Of a stretch of DNA of 64,000 nucleotides, positions 23,940-35,189 are shown piece by piece (the stretch's first letter is position 1; the number at the start of each line of letters is the position of its first letter). A model generated the notes under the pieces. That model was not told where the DNA came from and ran no database searches. It saw only the letters and a program-made list of their open reading frames with translations. Position numbers and translations under genes: made by a program. Source of the stretch: Torreya grandis (lineage: Eukaryota > Streptophyta > Pinopsida > Cupressales > Taxaceae); contig JARHVA010002374.1 of the NCBI GenBank assembly GCA_037957365.1, forward strand, positions 1,672,501 to 1,736,500, given 5' to 3'.

Positions 23940-25549
23940 AATTTTATTGATAAGGAGGTTTGGGAGAGTTGTTTTGATTTGATTGGGTGACAGTTGGTGG
24001 TGGTGAATTTTCCTTTGCCTTGGTATTAGGATGATTTGTGGTTTTGGTTGAGGGAGAATCATTAGGTTCAAAAGTGGAATTCTTATTCCATAATTTTAGT
24101 TTTCCCTCATCAATGGCATAGTTCTCAAGTTTTTGTGCCATGGTAAATGATTCATCAAATGTTCAAAAAGTTTGGACTTGGAGAGTGGGTGAGATATGCT
24201 TAGCACAACCCCTAGAGAATAATTCAAGTTGGGGTAAGGTAAAATAAATTTGGTTGATGAGACCTCTCCATCTAAACACAAAATCAATAATGGATTCATC
24301 CTCAAATTATTTGATGGAATAGAGGTTAGTTATGGAAACCTTTTTAGTTATGTTGACTGAGAAATGTTCCAAAAAGATTTGGGCCAATTGGAAAAGGAGA
24401 AGATGGAGTGAGTAGGGAGACTATTATACCAATCCAAGGCATGTCCTAATAAATCAATTAGAAAGGTTCAGAGGAGGAGAGCATCGTCATATGCAATCAA
24501 GTAACATGAATTATGGAATGCTCTTAAATGATGTTGTGGGTCTTCCTTTTCTTGAAATTTGTAAAATTTAGGCAATTCCCATTGAGGAGAAGATTAGATG
24601 GGAATGGATGGGAGGATAGGTTCATTGTAAATTTGGTCATAGGATAAGAGCTTATGAGACCTAGAAATTGATGACTCCAAGTCAGTCATTTTGTCCATTA
24701 GAATTTTGGTCAAATCCAGCTGAGGTTGGGAAGATGCATAATTGAGGGGTATATTATGTTGGGGTTGAGAAGCTGGTATGTAAGGATAAGTGGTAAAAGG
24801 CATGGAAGAGGCCACATATTGGTAAGTGGTAATAAGTGGTTGAGATGGTGACATATACAAAATGATTGGCACAAATGGTTATGTGGATGGTGGTATGTAC
24901 CCATATTGGTAGGTTGTCATAGGTACTTGTTGGGGAATGGATGTAGGTTGGCTAAAAGGTAGGGTTTAAGTGTTAGGTGTAGGTTGGGTGGGTTGAGGTT
25001 GGGTGGTGACTCTAGTTCTAATAGGTGGAAGTGTTTGTTTTATGGAAAACATTAGGTTCTAAAATGGGGTAGTGATTAAGGGATTAGTTTCCATCGAAGG
25101 AAGGGTGGAAGTAGGGGTAGAAGATAATCCCATGGTGGGTAGAGTATAGGTGATCAAAGGTAAAGTAAAAATTATATGGGGTATAATAGGAAGTGTTTGA
25201 CTAGAGTTTGTAACATTGGATTGGGGTTGAGTATTGTTTGTGGATGGGATGTTAGAAGGTTGGGTTGAGGTAGTACCCATCATAAGATGGGATGGCATTC
25301 CATAAGAAGGATTCGTAGGAGGAACCGAAGTAGAGGTACATTGGGGCATGGTATTAAGATAGTGTTAAATAGCTACCTAATTTTTATTAAGGCATCAAAG
25401 TCTATATCCCCTTTAGATACAACAAGGATTCTAAAAGGAAGGGGATAAAAATGAGGAGAACCTTCAACATCAAAAGTGTATTCCATGGAGGAAGAAGAAG
25501 ATAGTGGTTGATGAGCTTGATTTCTCAGTTGTTGTCTAATAAAGACCAT
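23940..25549 (-). pseudogene. gag: Gypsy gag
   Basis: A minus-strand ATG at 25549 begins MVFIRQQLRNQAHQP, about 0.8 kb inside the 5' LTR. After a Pro/Thr/Ser/Tyr-rich head (25349-24600), the retrotransposon Gag domain is visible: WELPKFYKFQEKEDPQHHLR (about 24570), then AFHNSCYLIAYDDALLLRTF (about 24500) and LLGHALDWYNSLPTHSI (about 24440). It ends with KLENYAIDEGKLKLW (about 24130) and an Asn/Pro/Thr-rich tail. This matches the Tat Gag pattern of A..WY..L after an F..SL segment. Frameshifts separate the pieces and stops are present near 25390, 24340 and 24305. Confidence 0.88.
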
Positions 25550-26360
25550 ATGAGAAATGGGGAGATATTATGATGAAACTCACACCTCAAACAAAGAGCA
25601 ACCAAAAATAATTAAAAGTAAGCAATGCATCCATTACAAGTGTGTTTATCATAGGATTACTTTTAAATCACTTTTGGCTTATGCCTTAAAGTGTGAAGGA
25701 AGATTTGGATTGTAAATTAGGTACTAAAGAAGTAGTCTAAGGTTGGTTTCAAGTTGTTCATGCACTCAAGAGAGAAAATATGTATTAAACTTTGGTACAT
25801 GGCTTAGTATTAGGGCCTACCCCCTCACTTCACGGTCCTATAGTGGTAAGAGTGTTGGGTGTTTAGCCAAAATATACTGAGTTTAAAGTTTATACTCAAC
25901 TAGAGAGCTAATTTGGTTCTCCCCTTGGTGGCGAAATCCAAGTAGGATAGTCAGGAAGGGGTAAGGTTACCACTAGGTGATGAAATCCTAGTCAGGCCTT
26001 GTCTCAGGTATGTTTGATGTGTTGATTGTGCAAGTGATTTGGTTTGTGTAACATTTGTGGTTCTACGATTAATTTTCTTTACTTAATTAGTCTAGATGAA
26101 CTAAGATAAGCAAGAAAATAATGTATTGATTTGATTTTAACCAAAAGGAAAAAATTTATCTCTTTTCAATGAAAATAGAACAACTAAGATGCAATTAAAT
26201 TCAATATGAAAATGCAATCCTAGTCCTAGGATAGATGCAACTAAAACTTTTATTTATTTATTTTTGCTTTTATATAAAGAAAGAACAAAAAAAACTAAAT
26301 TAATTTCACTAATGCAAATCTAAATGTCCCATAACATCTATGAACCCAAGAAAACTTAGG
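25550..26360. other. Gypsy 5' leader
   Basis: Untranslated leader between the primer binding site and gag on the minus strand. A short direct repeat of CCAAGTAGGATAGTCAGG / CCTAGTCAGGCCTTG type occurs near 25930-26005. No open frame of note is seen. Confidence 0.6.
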
Positions 26361-26380
26361 GGTCTTACCGGGCATGCCAA
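26361..26380 (-). other. Gypsy primer binding site
   Basis: On the minus strand TGGCATGCCCGGTAAGACC starts three bases after the 5' LTR end. A related sequence lies at the corresponding position of the element at 52971-63539. The matching tRNA was not identified. Confidence 0.65.
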
Positions 26381-26382
26381 AA

Positions 26383-27663
26383 TGTTTTAATTTATTTTCC
26401 TCATTTTCAATTTTGAAAGTAAATAAAAGAAACTAGTGATTAGGGTGTGTGGAAGAATACATGGTAGAATGCACGTGTGAATCTAGATGAAAGTGAGAAC
26501 TCCTTTTTGTCTAGGAAGGAATAACTTGCAAGTGGCACAGACACTTGAAAGGGGGTTGTTAGATGCTTGGTCAAGTGGACTACCTAGCATACGCTAGATC
26601 CAAGAAGCACAAGGCTTGCTTGGAGGTCGTCAATCCACTTTTATAGAAATCAAGTCTAAAATAATAAAAGATGATACTTGCATTCAATGATAAGAAAATA
26701 AAGGCATACTAGAAATAAATGATAACTTGCATATTAAAGAAAATGATTAAATTTAGAAAAAGTCCTGTGATCAGAGATAAACTTAGAAAGTGGGGTTTGA
26801 TTGGAGGTAGAAGGGTGGAAATTGATTTCTATAAAATACCACCATAGAGAACCGTTAGTGGTTAGGGGAATCGTCGGTGGTTAGGGTGAACCGTTGACAA
26901 TTAGGGGAACCATTGGTAGTTGCCTATGTAAATTTGGAGATGAATAAAATAGAAAGTATAGGTTAGAATTTGGGTAAACAGAGGATGGATACAAGGTTAG
27001 GAGGTGTAAAATGAGGTATAAGAGGACCTGTTAAAGTATTGGTACTAAAATTAGATAAACCATAGAAAACAAGAACAAAATACCTATAACTAAGTGGAAG
27101 AAGTCTAGAGTGATATGGCCAGAGTAACAGTGCTTTAGGCCTTTCAAAGTGATTTTGATAGAGCTTCAGACCTCAAGTTATGATGCTTGCTTTTTGATAT
27201 GGATGTTGGATACCTAAAAGAAAGCTTGAATACCTAATAGATAATAACTGATGATCCCTTTTTCTTGCTCCTCTACTTCTTTTATAGGTAGAATTTACTA
27301 AATGGGATGCAAGAAGTTGCTAATTTGATCAAGGGTAAAGCTACCTATTTTCATAGCTTTAAAATCTTTGTTTTAAAGATTAGTTTCCATTTTTGAAGTT
27401 TCTAATCTTACACAAAGAGTTGGCATGCTTTAAATTTTGAAAGCTAAAGGTGGGTCCTAACTGTTGACAGTTAGGGCTAACTGTCGACGGTTTCTCTAAC
27501 CATTAGTGGTTCATGGGTCTATGGGGAAAAAGGGTAAAAATAGGTAATTAAAGGGTGAATTAAAAAGTGGTTGGGTAAATTTAGGTTCATAAATGAGCTT
27601 AATTAATGGTCTGAGGGTAGGGTGACACTATTAACTATTATGTGCAATTTTTAGGTGACTACA
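26383..27663 (-). repeat. Gypsy 5' LTR, intact
   Basis: 1281 bp, TGTTTTA to GACTACA on the plus strand. It provides the unoccupied version of the Copia target (GGTAG at 26463-26467) and contains repeated GTTAGGG-linked AACCRTYRRTGGTT words near 26850-26930 and 27455-27515. Confidence 0.93.
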
Positions 27664-27668
27664 ACTAG
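27664..27668. other. Target site duplication ACTAG, right copy
   Basis: ACTAG follows the LTR terminal CA and matches 5251-5255. ycf2-like coding resumes immediately after it. Confidence 0.9.
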
Positions 27669-28925
27669 TTACATGAATGGTATTTAAAACCGTCAATTAC
27701 TGAAATAGTTGTAAAGGAATTAACCATATTATATCATATTTTAGGTTGTTTATCCAAATCAGTATCTCAATATTGTTGGTTTATATCAAAATAAAATAGA
27801 GATAATTGGACTCCTATTAATCTTTTCATTGTGAATGATTTCACTCTAGCTTCCAATGTTTTACAAAGTCTTCTAAAAGAGTTTCCATGGTTGGTAACAA
27901 TACATCAAGAAAATTCTTATAAAAATCACATCACAATTGTTCCTCAATTAAAAAGGGATATGATGAAAAAATATTATCTTCTATAGTAGATAAGATTATT
28001 CTATCTAAATAATTGATGTACTCCTACATAGGAGAATCATGCACTCACATAGTTTGTTCTCTTAGGACTTGGAATTTTAGTTTTATTCACATCAATCGAT
28101 TAAATAATATAAAATATATAACAATAGAAAACCCTTTATTGGATTATCTTCATCTGTTTGGAGGGTTTCAAGAAAGGCCAACCCATCTTTCCAGAGACCT
28201 CTTTCCTATTTATCATGATATTTTTGATGTTTCACAAAGAAAGCTAATTGCTTTTTAGGAAGCAAAATCATTATACAATAGGTTTAAAAATATGGGAATA
28301 TATTAATTTGATATAAAAGAGTATGTATAGGAATATAAACCTTTTAGATCCACCAATAATCTATCTAGCTCACTTATTTCTTTAGGATCTTGTGAGTATT
28401 CGCTTTAAAAATAAGCACTCTGTGTTTTCACAAGGAGAACTTTTTGTTCCTTAGGAACTCCTAAAAAGGATTTATCTTACTTAATATTTAGCAAGAGTAA
28501 TAAGGGGTATTAAAAATGATAAAATCTATAGTAAGAAAAAAAAGGGTGAGGAAAATAGCCTTAAGAATAATAACAATGATTTGCCTCTTAACATTAAGAT
28601 TGAGGTTAAGGAGCATATTAAGGCTTTCAATCACTTTCCAAAAATTGGTATCCGATTGAGATGTGTGTATCCATATCATCCATGTTAATATAGGACCGTT
28701 GGTTTCATGAAAATACAAGAGATAATAAATTCAAACAATTTTTTTTTGAAAGAGAAAGAGGAATATAGATGTATTATCTAACGAATGATTTATTTATAAT
28801 ACTCTATCTGAAAGTTATGAATATATATCAAATTTATTCCTCACATACAAATGTTATTGAAATAAATTTTCAATACATTATTAAAAACAAAATGGCTTTC
28901 TCATAATAACATTCATTGCTTATTA
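27669..28925 (+). pseudogene. ycf2: Plastid-derived ycf2 3' portion
   Basis: Continuation of the ycf2 fossil after the gypsy element. Plus-strand pieces include [25 protein letters not shown] (27670-27755), NLFIVNDFTLASNVLQSLLKEFPW (about 27820-27890), DYLHLFGGFQERPTHLSRDLFPIYHDIFD (28140-28230), SVFSQGELFV (about 28415) and TLSESYEYISNLFL (about 28800-28845), the last being the conserved C-terminal Ycf2 motif. The strings resemble gymnosperm Ycf2 more than angiosperm Ycf2 as I recall them. Stops and frameshifts occur throughout. Its position left of trnL-CAA and orientation opposite to ndhB match the plastid map. Confidence 0.88.
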
Positions 28926-29674
28926 GTATAAGGATTGAATAAGAATACAAGGACTAGAACTTTCAAGATAGATTGATATTTTGATCATTTTAGAATAAGC
29001 ATAGTAAGAAGAATTAATTTAGTTCTCTTGAATTTGTTGAGAATTATTTATTCTCTACTATGCTTACTCAATATTTATGTTAATTTAGTTATAGTATTCT
29101 TTTCTCCTACACTTTTTATTTCAAAAAAAGTATACGTCATTTTTTTAAAGAGGGATACAACATTGATATATTTGTTAAAAATATATTGCAACTTCCAAAT
29201 CTTGCAAGACCTTGAAAGGGATTATATGTATTATTTTCAATTTAATTCCTTCATTCATTCTAATAATAATTAAATAAGTAGATACGTTTATTAATGTAAA
29301 CCAAAATTAAAAGTGTAATCCACCTTAAATTTGTTTATTTGTATATTACATTTTTAATCAAAGTAATTTTATCCCTACCATATGTTTTTTTCATGCATTT
29401 TATTTCTTGTTCTCATTATTTTTTTGTTTTTTTAGGCCTATGAAACAATAATATAAGGGTTACTGAAATGAAACATGGTGGAATAATTTATTGTTCGATG
29501 AATATTATTTAATCTATGTATGAATTGTTTGAACAAGCATTCTGAAATAACAAACATCATTTTTAGAATTTTTTTTTTTAGTATCAAAATATAAGTAAAT
29601 TCTCTATATTGCAAGATCAATTCAATATTATATGATCGATCAAATTGCCTCAGTCAATAGGCATTACAATATTA
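28926..29674. other. NUPT: ycf2-trnL spacer
   Basis: AT-rich sequence at the place of the plastid ycf2-trnL-CAA spacer. No gene is recognised. The frames at 29028-29273 and 29438-29620 have no family resemblance. Confidence 0.5.
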
Positions 29675-29755
29675 TGCCTTGAATAGGGCTCAAACCTCCA
29701 TGTTGTTTAGCATGATATTTTGAGTCTCACATGTCTACCATTTCACCATCAAGGC
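29675..29755 (-). pseudogene. trnL-CAA: Plastid trnL-CAA remnant
   Basis: On the minus strand an 81-base copy begins GCCTTGATGGTGAAATGGTA and ends in TTCAAGGCA, closing the acceptor stem. The anticodon loop ACTCAAAAT contains CAA. Several substitutions hit the variable arm and T arm (for example TTTGAGCCC in place of TTCGAGTCC). It is a mutated copy and lies between ycf2 and ndhB as in plastids. Confidence 0.93.
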
Positions 29756-30292
29756 ATCTCAAAAGTGAATTTTTTTTCATAAATAAAATATCTATCGATA
29801 TTATAATCACATATCATTATATTTGGAATAGAAAATGGATAACACGGATAAAGTATTAGAGTATTAAAATATTTATCCATGATATAAGTCATGGTCTGAT
29901 ACTATAATATCATCCAATTATTTTTACTTTTTATTATTGAAAGATAATTAATATTTTTAATATTGTGATATATTATGATCAAAAAAATTTATTTTTTGAT
30001 TCAATAGAAACCATAATTATATGTTACCCAAATAACAATAAGTTTTATCCTATGTAAAAATATCTCTTGGAACCCCACGATGTATAATCTATTTAAAAAC
30101 ATTTGAATAACATAATGAAAATGTTTATTTATGGTATAAAATGAACTTCTAATTAAATTACAAAATCAACTCCAATTTTAAATTAGAAGTTCATTATATC
30201 ATTTCAGCTTATTCCCTACAATTTTATTTTAAGGATGTGAGTATATTAGTTATTTTAGTTTGTAATAAAAAGATTAACTTAATAAATAGAGC
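29756..30292. other. NUPT: trnL-ndhB spacer
   Basis: About 540 bp of AT-rich sequence matching the position of the plastid trnL-CAA/ndhB intergenic spacer. Nothing else is recognisable. Confidence 0.5.
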
Positions 30293-32473
30293 TTAAAATA
30301 ATGTATCCTAAGCAATTGCAATAATTGGATGCATCATTATTCCTAGTAGAGCAGATGTTATTACACATACAATCATAATGAATTCGATATAATTTTTTAA
30401 GGTTGAAGATGATAATCTATAATTTTGCATGTGGGGAGTTTTTTATTTGTTTTATTTAGTTATTAATAACTTAATTATTTTGAGATAATAATATATTGAA
30501 ATAACACTCATAAAATTTCTTATAGAAACCAGTAAATAGGATCTTGCCTACCATCCACACTAGAAAAGATAAAGCTTTCCAAAAAATTATGTTAATGCAG
30601 GAATACCTCCTAGAAATAGTAAACATAAATCTATAGACAAAGATGAAAAAGGATCTTTCGTATATAATCCTACATAATCCCAAATTTTATTTGTTTTTGT
30701 ATATATATTGAATAATACAATACAAGAAAAAGTTCCTATATTCATGAAAATATTGAACAACATATAAGTTATCATGATTGCATATCCATTATTTGAGTTT
30801 CTATCAATCATTCCAATAAGGATATATCCAATTTGACCTATGGATGAATATACAAGCATACATTTTATGTTTGTATGAGTAATATCAATTATATTTCCTA
30901 ATATCATACTAATAATAGTTAATATTTCCAAAATAAGATGACATTCTTTCAATGAAAAATAGAAAATAATATCAAAAATTCTAGTGGCTAATGTTGAAGT
31001 GGCTAATTTTAAAATAAAAATAAATAAAAGCAACAAATGGAGTGGGAGAGTTAGAGTCAGAAATGGGATTCCTTCCTCCTTTCTTTCATTCAAAATCATG
31101 CGTGAGACTTTCTTCTCACAGAACTCCTAAGTGAGAAAAAAATAACATAATCATTTGATTATTTTTTAATTACCTTCATCATGTATGTATAAGATAAAAT
31201 ATATTCAATCGATAGAAAGAATCACTAATCCTTAAATTTACAAGGAATCCTTCTTTAGTGGTTCTTATGGTAAGTCAAAATCACTTATTTTTATGATTTT
31301 TCTGACTTCGGGTCTGAAAGATTCAAAAATAATACAAAATAAAACCATCTAATTTAATTCATTCTAAATAGCCATGAGATATTCAACTTAGGGTAATATT
31401 TTTATTGATGGATGCCTTTTTTTACATTCGTAATCTTTGAAGGATGAAAAGTGACTATGTAACATCGACGTTGAGAATAAAAATATTGTATATATCATTA
31501 GTATGATCATGTAATAACTAACTTGAAAAATTAAAGTGTTTTACCTTAATTCAATGATTTTTTTGGTAAAAGTGGTGTCTTAGTTTGACTGGCTTTTCTT
31601 CCACATGTCCATAGAGTTTTTAGAGATAAAAACATCTCTAAAAAAGAGATTTATTTATTCTTGATTAATTTTAATAATGAATCGCACTCCATATACATTG
31701 GGGTTCCATTTACAAAAAGGAACTAGAGAAATCTTGAATCCATTTCCTATAGTTATAGATATAAGAGCAATCCAAATTCCTAGAGAGTTATGCATTTGTG
31801 TATTTATATGACCATTGGCTATTTATTAAATCTCAATCTCTTCACTAAATAGAACATATAGCCAAGAAAGACCATAAACAAGAATAGAAAAACATGTCCC
31901 ACCCATAAGTAAATATTTCATAATAGCTTCATTAGATAGTACATTTATTTTGATATATCTTGATAATAGATAATAAAATAAACTGAAACATTCTAAATAT
32001 ATGAATATAATTGTTAAATCACTAGCACCACATAAAAACATTCCTCCCAGAGTTATTGTTAACATGAATAACAATAATTTTGTTATAGCAATTTATGTAC
32101 ATTGAATGTATTCCACAGATAGAGGAATGCATAAAGTTTAACAAAATAAAATGAGAAATCAAAATATTTTGCTAAAATTGTTTGTTTAGAAATTACCAAA
32201 AAAATGATCATAGGTTCTTCTCTTCATTGAAATAAAAAGACTATTATGCTTAGTACCTAACTTTCTAAAGAGATGGAATAGAACCAAGTTGTATCTAAGA
32301 TCTTTCTGATCAAAAATAAAATTGACCACTAGAAAAAGAAATAGGATAAAAAGCAAGATACATTCTAGAAAATTGGAACTTCCATGGAAGAGAATAAAAT
32401 GAAACTCTTTCATATCAAATGATCTAAAGGTATAATTGAAAATGAATTTTTCATTTTGTAAATGTTAGTTCAT
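30293..32473 (-). pseudogene. ndhB: Plastid ndhB (NDH complex subunit 2), both exons
   Basis: Full-length decayed copy of the plastid gene for a membrane subunit of the thylakoid NADH dehydrogenase-like complex. The ATG at 32473 is followed at codon 3 by a stop. Exon 1 pieces are MKEFHFILFHGSSNF (about 32413), [20 protein letters not shown] (about 32050), [12 protein letters not shown] (about 31930) and [11 protein letters not shown] (about 31790). The exon ends near 31570 after a KTLWTCGRK-like string. A group II intron occupies about 31560-31100. Exon 2 pieces are [15 protein letters not shown] (about 30980), [15 protein letters not shown] (about 30830), [16 protein letters not shown] (about 30760), [15 protein letters not shown] (about 30650) and [18 protein letters not shown] (about 30370). 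The stop is at 30293. Stops and frameshifts make it non-functional. Confidence 0.96.
31100..31560 (-). other. ndhB: ndhB group II intron remnant
   Basis: Sequence between the two ndhB exons. Its 3' portion on the minus strand (AGGAGTTCTGTGAGAAGAAA near 31130 and GAATGAAAGAAAGGAGGAAG near 31080) resembles the end of the plastid ndhB intron and the start of exon 2. The boundaries are approximate. Confidence 0.6.
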
Positions 32474-32715
32474 GATTTAGTAACTTTAGCTAATCCTCGA
32501 TAAATATTCATTTAATTTAAAATTTATCTAAATGATCCCAAGGAATAAGATTTAATATTAATCCAAAATATTCTTATTCTTTTTTTTATAATATTTATCT
32601 CATTCTTCTTTTTCTTTTATTTTCCTATCAATAAACATTTGTATTAATTTTGATAAATTTGGCTTTATTTTACTAATCAAAATGAGTAGATCCATGGATC
32701 TTTCCATATATTGGA

Positions 32716-33168
32716 TTAACAATAATGTGCAAAAGCTTTATTGGACTTTGTCATTCTATGAATCTCTTCCTTCTTGCATATAATATTGCCTTTTTCTTTG
32801 GTAGCATCCATTAATTTTTAACTCAATTTGAAATGCATATTTCAACCAGGACATTTTTGAGTTGACCCTAATAACCAACGAATAGCAAGTACTTTTCCTT
32901 TTTTAAATCTTATTTCCATGGGAACTTGATAAGTTGATCCACTTATACATTTTGATTTTACTATCAATTTGGGAGTTACTTTGTGTATTGTTTTTTGTAG
33001 AACAATTAGTGGATTTTTTTTGCTTTTTGTTGAATTTTTTTAGAAATTGATAAAGAATTCAATAAGCCAATGATTTGTTTCCAATGATTGTTTTTCCATA
33101 TTAACTAATTGATTATGATAAATCATATCAAATTTCATAATTTTTTATACAATACTTTGTCATGACAT
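32716..33168 (-). pseudogene. rps7: Plastid rps7 (30S ribosomal protein S7)
   Basis: Decayed copy of plastid rps7 on the minus strand, 150 codons from ATG 33168 to stop 32716. Codon 3 is already a stop. Visible motifs are MIYHNQLVNM (about 33120), PLIVLQKTIHKVTP (about 33000), GSTYQVPMEIR (about 32950), AIRWLLGS (about 32890) and the C-terminus [19 protein letters not shown] (about 32770-32720). It lies 240 bp upstream of ndhB in the same orientation, the conserved plastid arrangement. Confidence 0.95.
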
Positions 33169-33218
33169 GAGTACAAAAAATGTTCACAATTTTTTATCAT
33201 AAAGACTAGTATTCACTT

Positions 33219-34019
33219 ATTTTGGATTTTTTAACTCCATATTGTAGGGTGGATCTTTAGAGCTATGAAATATCTCCCTCAAAACCATACATATGCCTTT
33301 CATTGTATACAACTTTCCACATGATTCTATCTACATATATGATATTTATTCCTTATGTATATAATTATGTTTACTCATTCTCAATTGAGTATTTGTTTCA
33401 TTTCTTTTTCTATGATTATAAATCTTCTATTTTCTATATCTATATGATTAAGTCCTTAGGATAAAAAATAACATATTAAAAATAAAAGATGTTTCAAATC
33501 ATTTCTATTTGACTTGATTCTATTCTAAAAAGGTCAAGGCATTTTATTTTTTTGTTGACACATTTAAAATAAGGGAAAACTTATGAAATGAATTCAATAT
33601 TTAACGCAAGACATATAAGTAGTTACAAATTTCCTTAAATAACAAATAAGATTGTTTGTTTTACCCTGCTCTAGTCCCCTTACAAAATGTTGGTTATTAT
33701 GTTAGCCTTATACTTTTTGTGTTTTTAGCAATTGGCACAACATCATAATAAAATGATACAAATCTTAGATAAGAATATATAATGCACTAGAATTCCCTTG
33801 TTTACAATTTTTTCCTGGGACAACATCTAATATTCCTCAAATTATGTGATATTTCACACCAGGTAAATCTTTAACCTACTTGACTCTTATTAATACTATA
33901 GAATGTTCTTGTAAATGATGGTTAATACCAAGTATATAAGCAGTAATTTCATATTTAGAGGTTAATTTTACTCTAAAAACTTTATGTAAGGTAGAGTTCA
34001 GTTTCTTTGGGGTGATAGT
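33219..34019 (-). pseudogene. rps12: Plastid rps12 3' exons (exon 2, intron, exon 3)
   Basis: 3' part of the trans-spliced plastid gene for ribosomal protein S12. Exon 2 starts near 34019 with [17 protein letters not shown], continues [20 protein letters not shown] (about 33950-33890) and, after a stop, VKDLPGVKYHII (about 33870-33835), ending near 33793 at a GTGCA-like intron start. Exon 3 survives as QYGVKKSK near 33245-33222, followed by a one-base insertion before the stop. The intervening 550 bp is the group II intron. Exon 1 is absent, as expected, since it is encoded elsewhere in plastid genomes. Decayed. Confidence 0.93.
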
Positions 34020-34178
34020 GGAAAATTTTATAAATAAGTTATCTTTACCATCATTGTACAAAATCGTAAATGAGAATTTCACCTCATATGGATTCTCATT
34101 CAATTCTTTTGAAGTAAATAAATTTGATTCTTTTCATTATTCAAGTATTACCTTCTTCATTATGTCCCAGAGGGTAAC

Positions 34179-34222
<44 letters not shown>

Positions 34223-35117
34223 TTATTTGTTATAATCAAACACAAATAAATATATATTAATACTAGCTTTTTTGGAAAAAAAACTATGCCAAATAATCCT
34301 TTGGGATTAATTCTTCTTTCGCTAGAGGGTCTGAAGAATTTTTTTAATATGAATTGATATTATTACATGTTTTTTTTTTTTTTTTTTGATATCTTGATAT
34401 ATCATTTTTTCAAATCACAAATTAGATTCAAAATTGATGGGTTAATTTGAGCTTATATGTGTAGTTATGCATTATTTAACTAGGAATCAATTTGATGAAA
34501 CATTTTGACTTTCATGTTTTGATCTAGGTGGCATGGTTTGGTTGCATTACCCAAGGTCATTTTGATGGCCTATGTTAAAATTATATCAATAGGATATATG
34601 CTCTGAGCGGCTATGTCTTTAAATTATAAATATAGTTGAAGGAAGTCTAAGAAAAAAGTTATTTTTCTTAGTTAATGGTCCATTACCATTAGTTCGATAA
34701 GTTTTGTCTTTTGACTGATTGTTAGCATCAATGATCTTGTTTATTTGGATTGAGATAAAATTAACAACTCAATAGGAAAAAGACTATACCATGAGAGAGT
34801 AGAAGTTTCCACTTATTTCAACTCGATAACCAACATGGAGGTAATTTAATTTATTATGTTTATATAAATTAAAAATTATACAGAGAAGAGATAAATTTTT
34901 GCTTAGATCTTAGTTACAAATTAAATCTTATTTCATTAATATTTAAATTCATCTAATTGAAGTTAACAATTGACTCCATTCTTTTTTTATTTTTTCAACT
35001 GAGGTTTTGAGAGAGTGAAAATAAGACCTAGCTCTCAGAGAAAAATAGGATATTGGTGTTGAGTTTCTTGATTCTTTGGTAAGTTCTTATAGTTTTATTT
35101 CCATACGAAGGTAGGTA
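34020..35117. other. NUPT: rps12-trnV spacer
   Basis: AT-rich sequence at the position of the plastid rps12/trnV-GAC intergenic region. It contains a (TA)n run at 34182-34219 and poly-T near 34370-34387. No gene is seen. Confidence 0.55.
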
Positions 35118-35189
35118 AGGGAGATAACTCAATGGTAGAGTGTCACCTTGACGTGGTGAAAATCATCAGCTCAAACATGATTATCCCTA
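35118..35189 (+). pseudogene. trnV-GAC: Plastid trnV-GAC remnant
   Basis: A 72-base plus-strand copy runs from AGGGAGATAACTCAATGGTA to TTATCCCTA. The anticodon region CCTTGACGT contains GAC and the acceptor ends pair. Substitutions versus the plastid gene are few (for example CTCAAACATG in the T arm). It sits between rps12 and rrn16 in plastid order and opposite orientation to rps12, as expected. Confidence 0.95.

Larger units (their letters stand above)
5256..27663 (-). mobile_element. Ty3/gypsy Tat-clade retrotransposon with nested Copia
   Basis: A complete but decayed LTR element of 22.4 kb, about 17.1 kb after subtracting the nested Copia. Direct LTRs of about 1.3 kb start TGTTTTA and end ACA on the plus strand, with a perfect ACTAG target duplication. 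Minus-strand coding order is gag (right), zinc-finger and proline-rich region, aspartic protease, RT-RNase H, second archaeal-type RNase H, and integrase (left, ending near 17100). The dual RNase H and the long space between pol and the 3' LTR place it in the Tat clade. A primer binding site lies next to the right LTR and a polypurine tract next to the left LTR. All frames carry many stops and frameshifts, so it is not autonomous now. It sits inside plastid-derived ycf2 sequence. Confidence 0.93.

Noticed and set aside
30293..32473. ndhB as an expressed nuclear gene
   Set aside because: Early stop, many frameshifts and an unspliceable plastid group II intron make it a fossil.
29675..35189. 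trnL-CAA and trnV-GAC as functional nuclear tRNAs
   Set aside because: Both lie in collinear plastid-derived sequence and carry substitutions in structured positions, so they are scored as pseudogenes.
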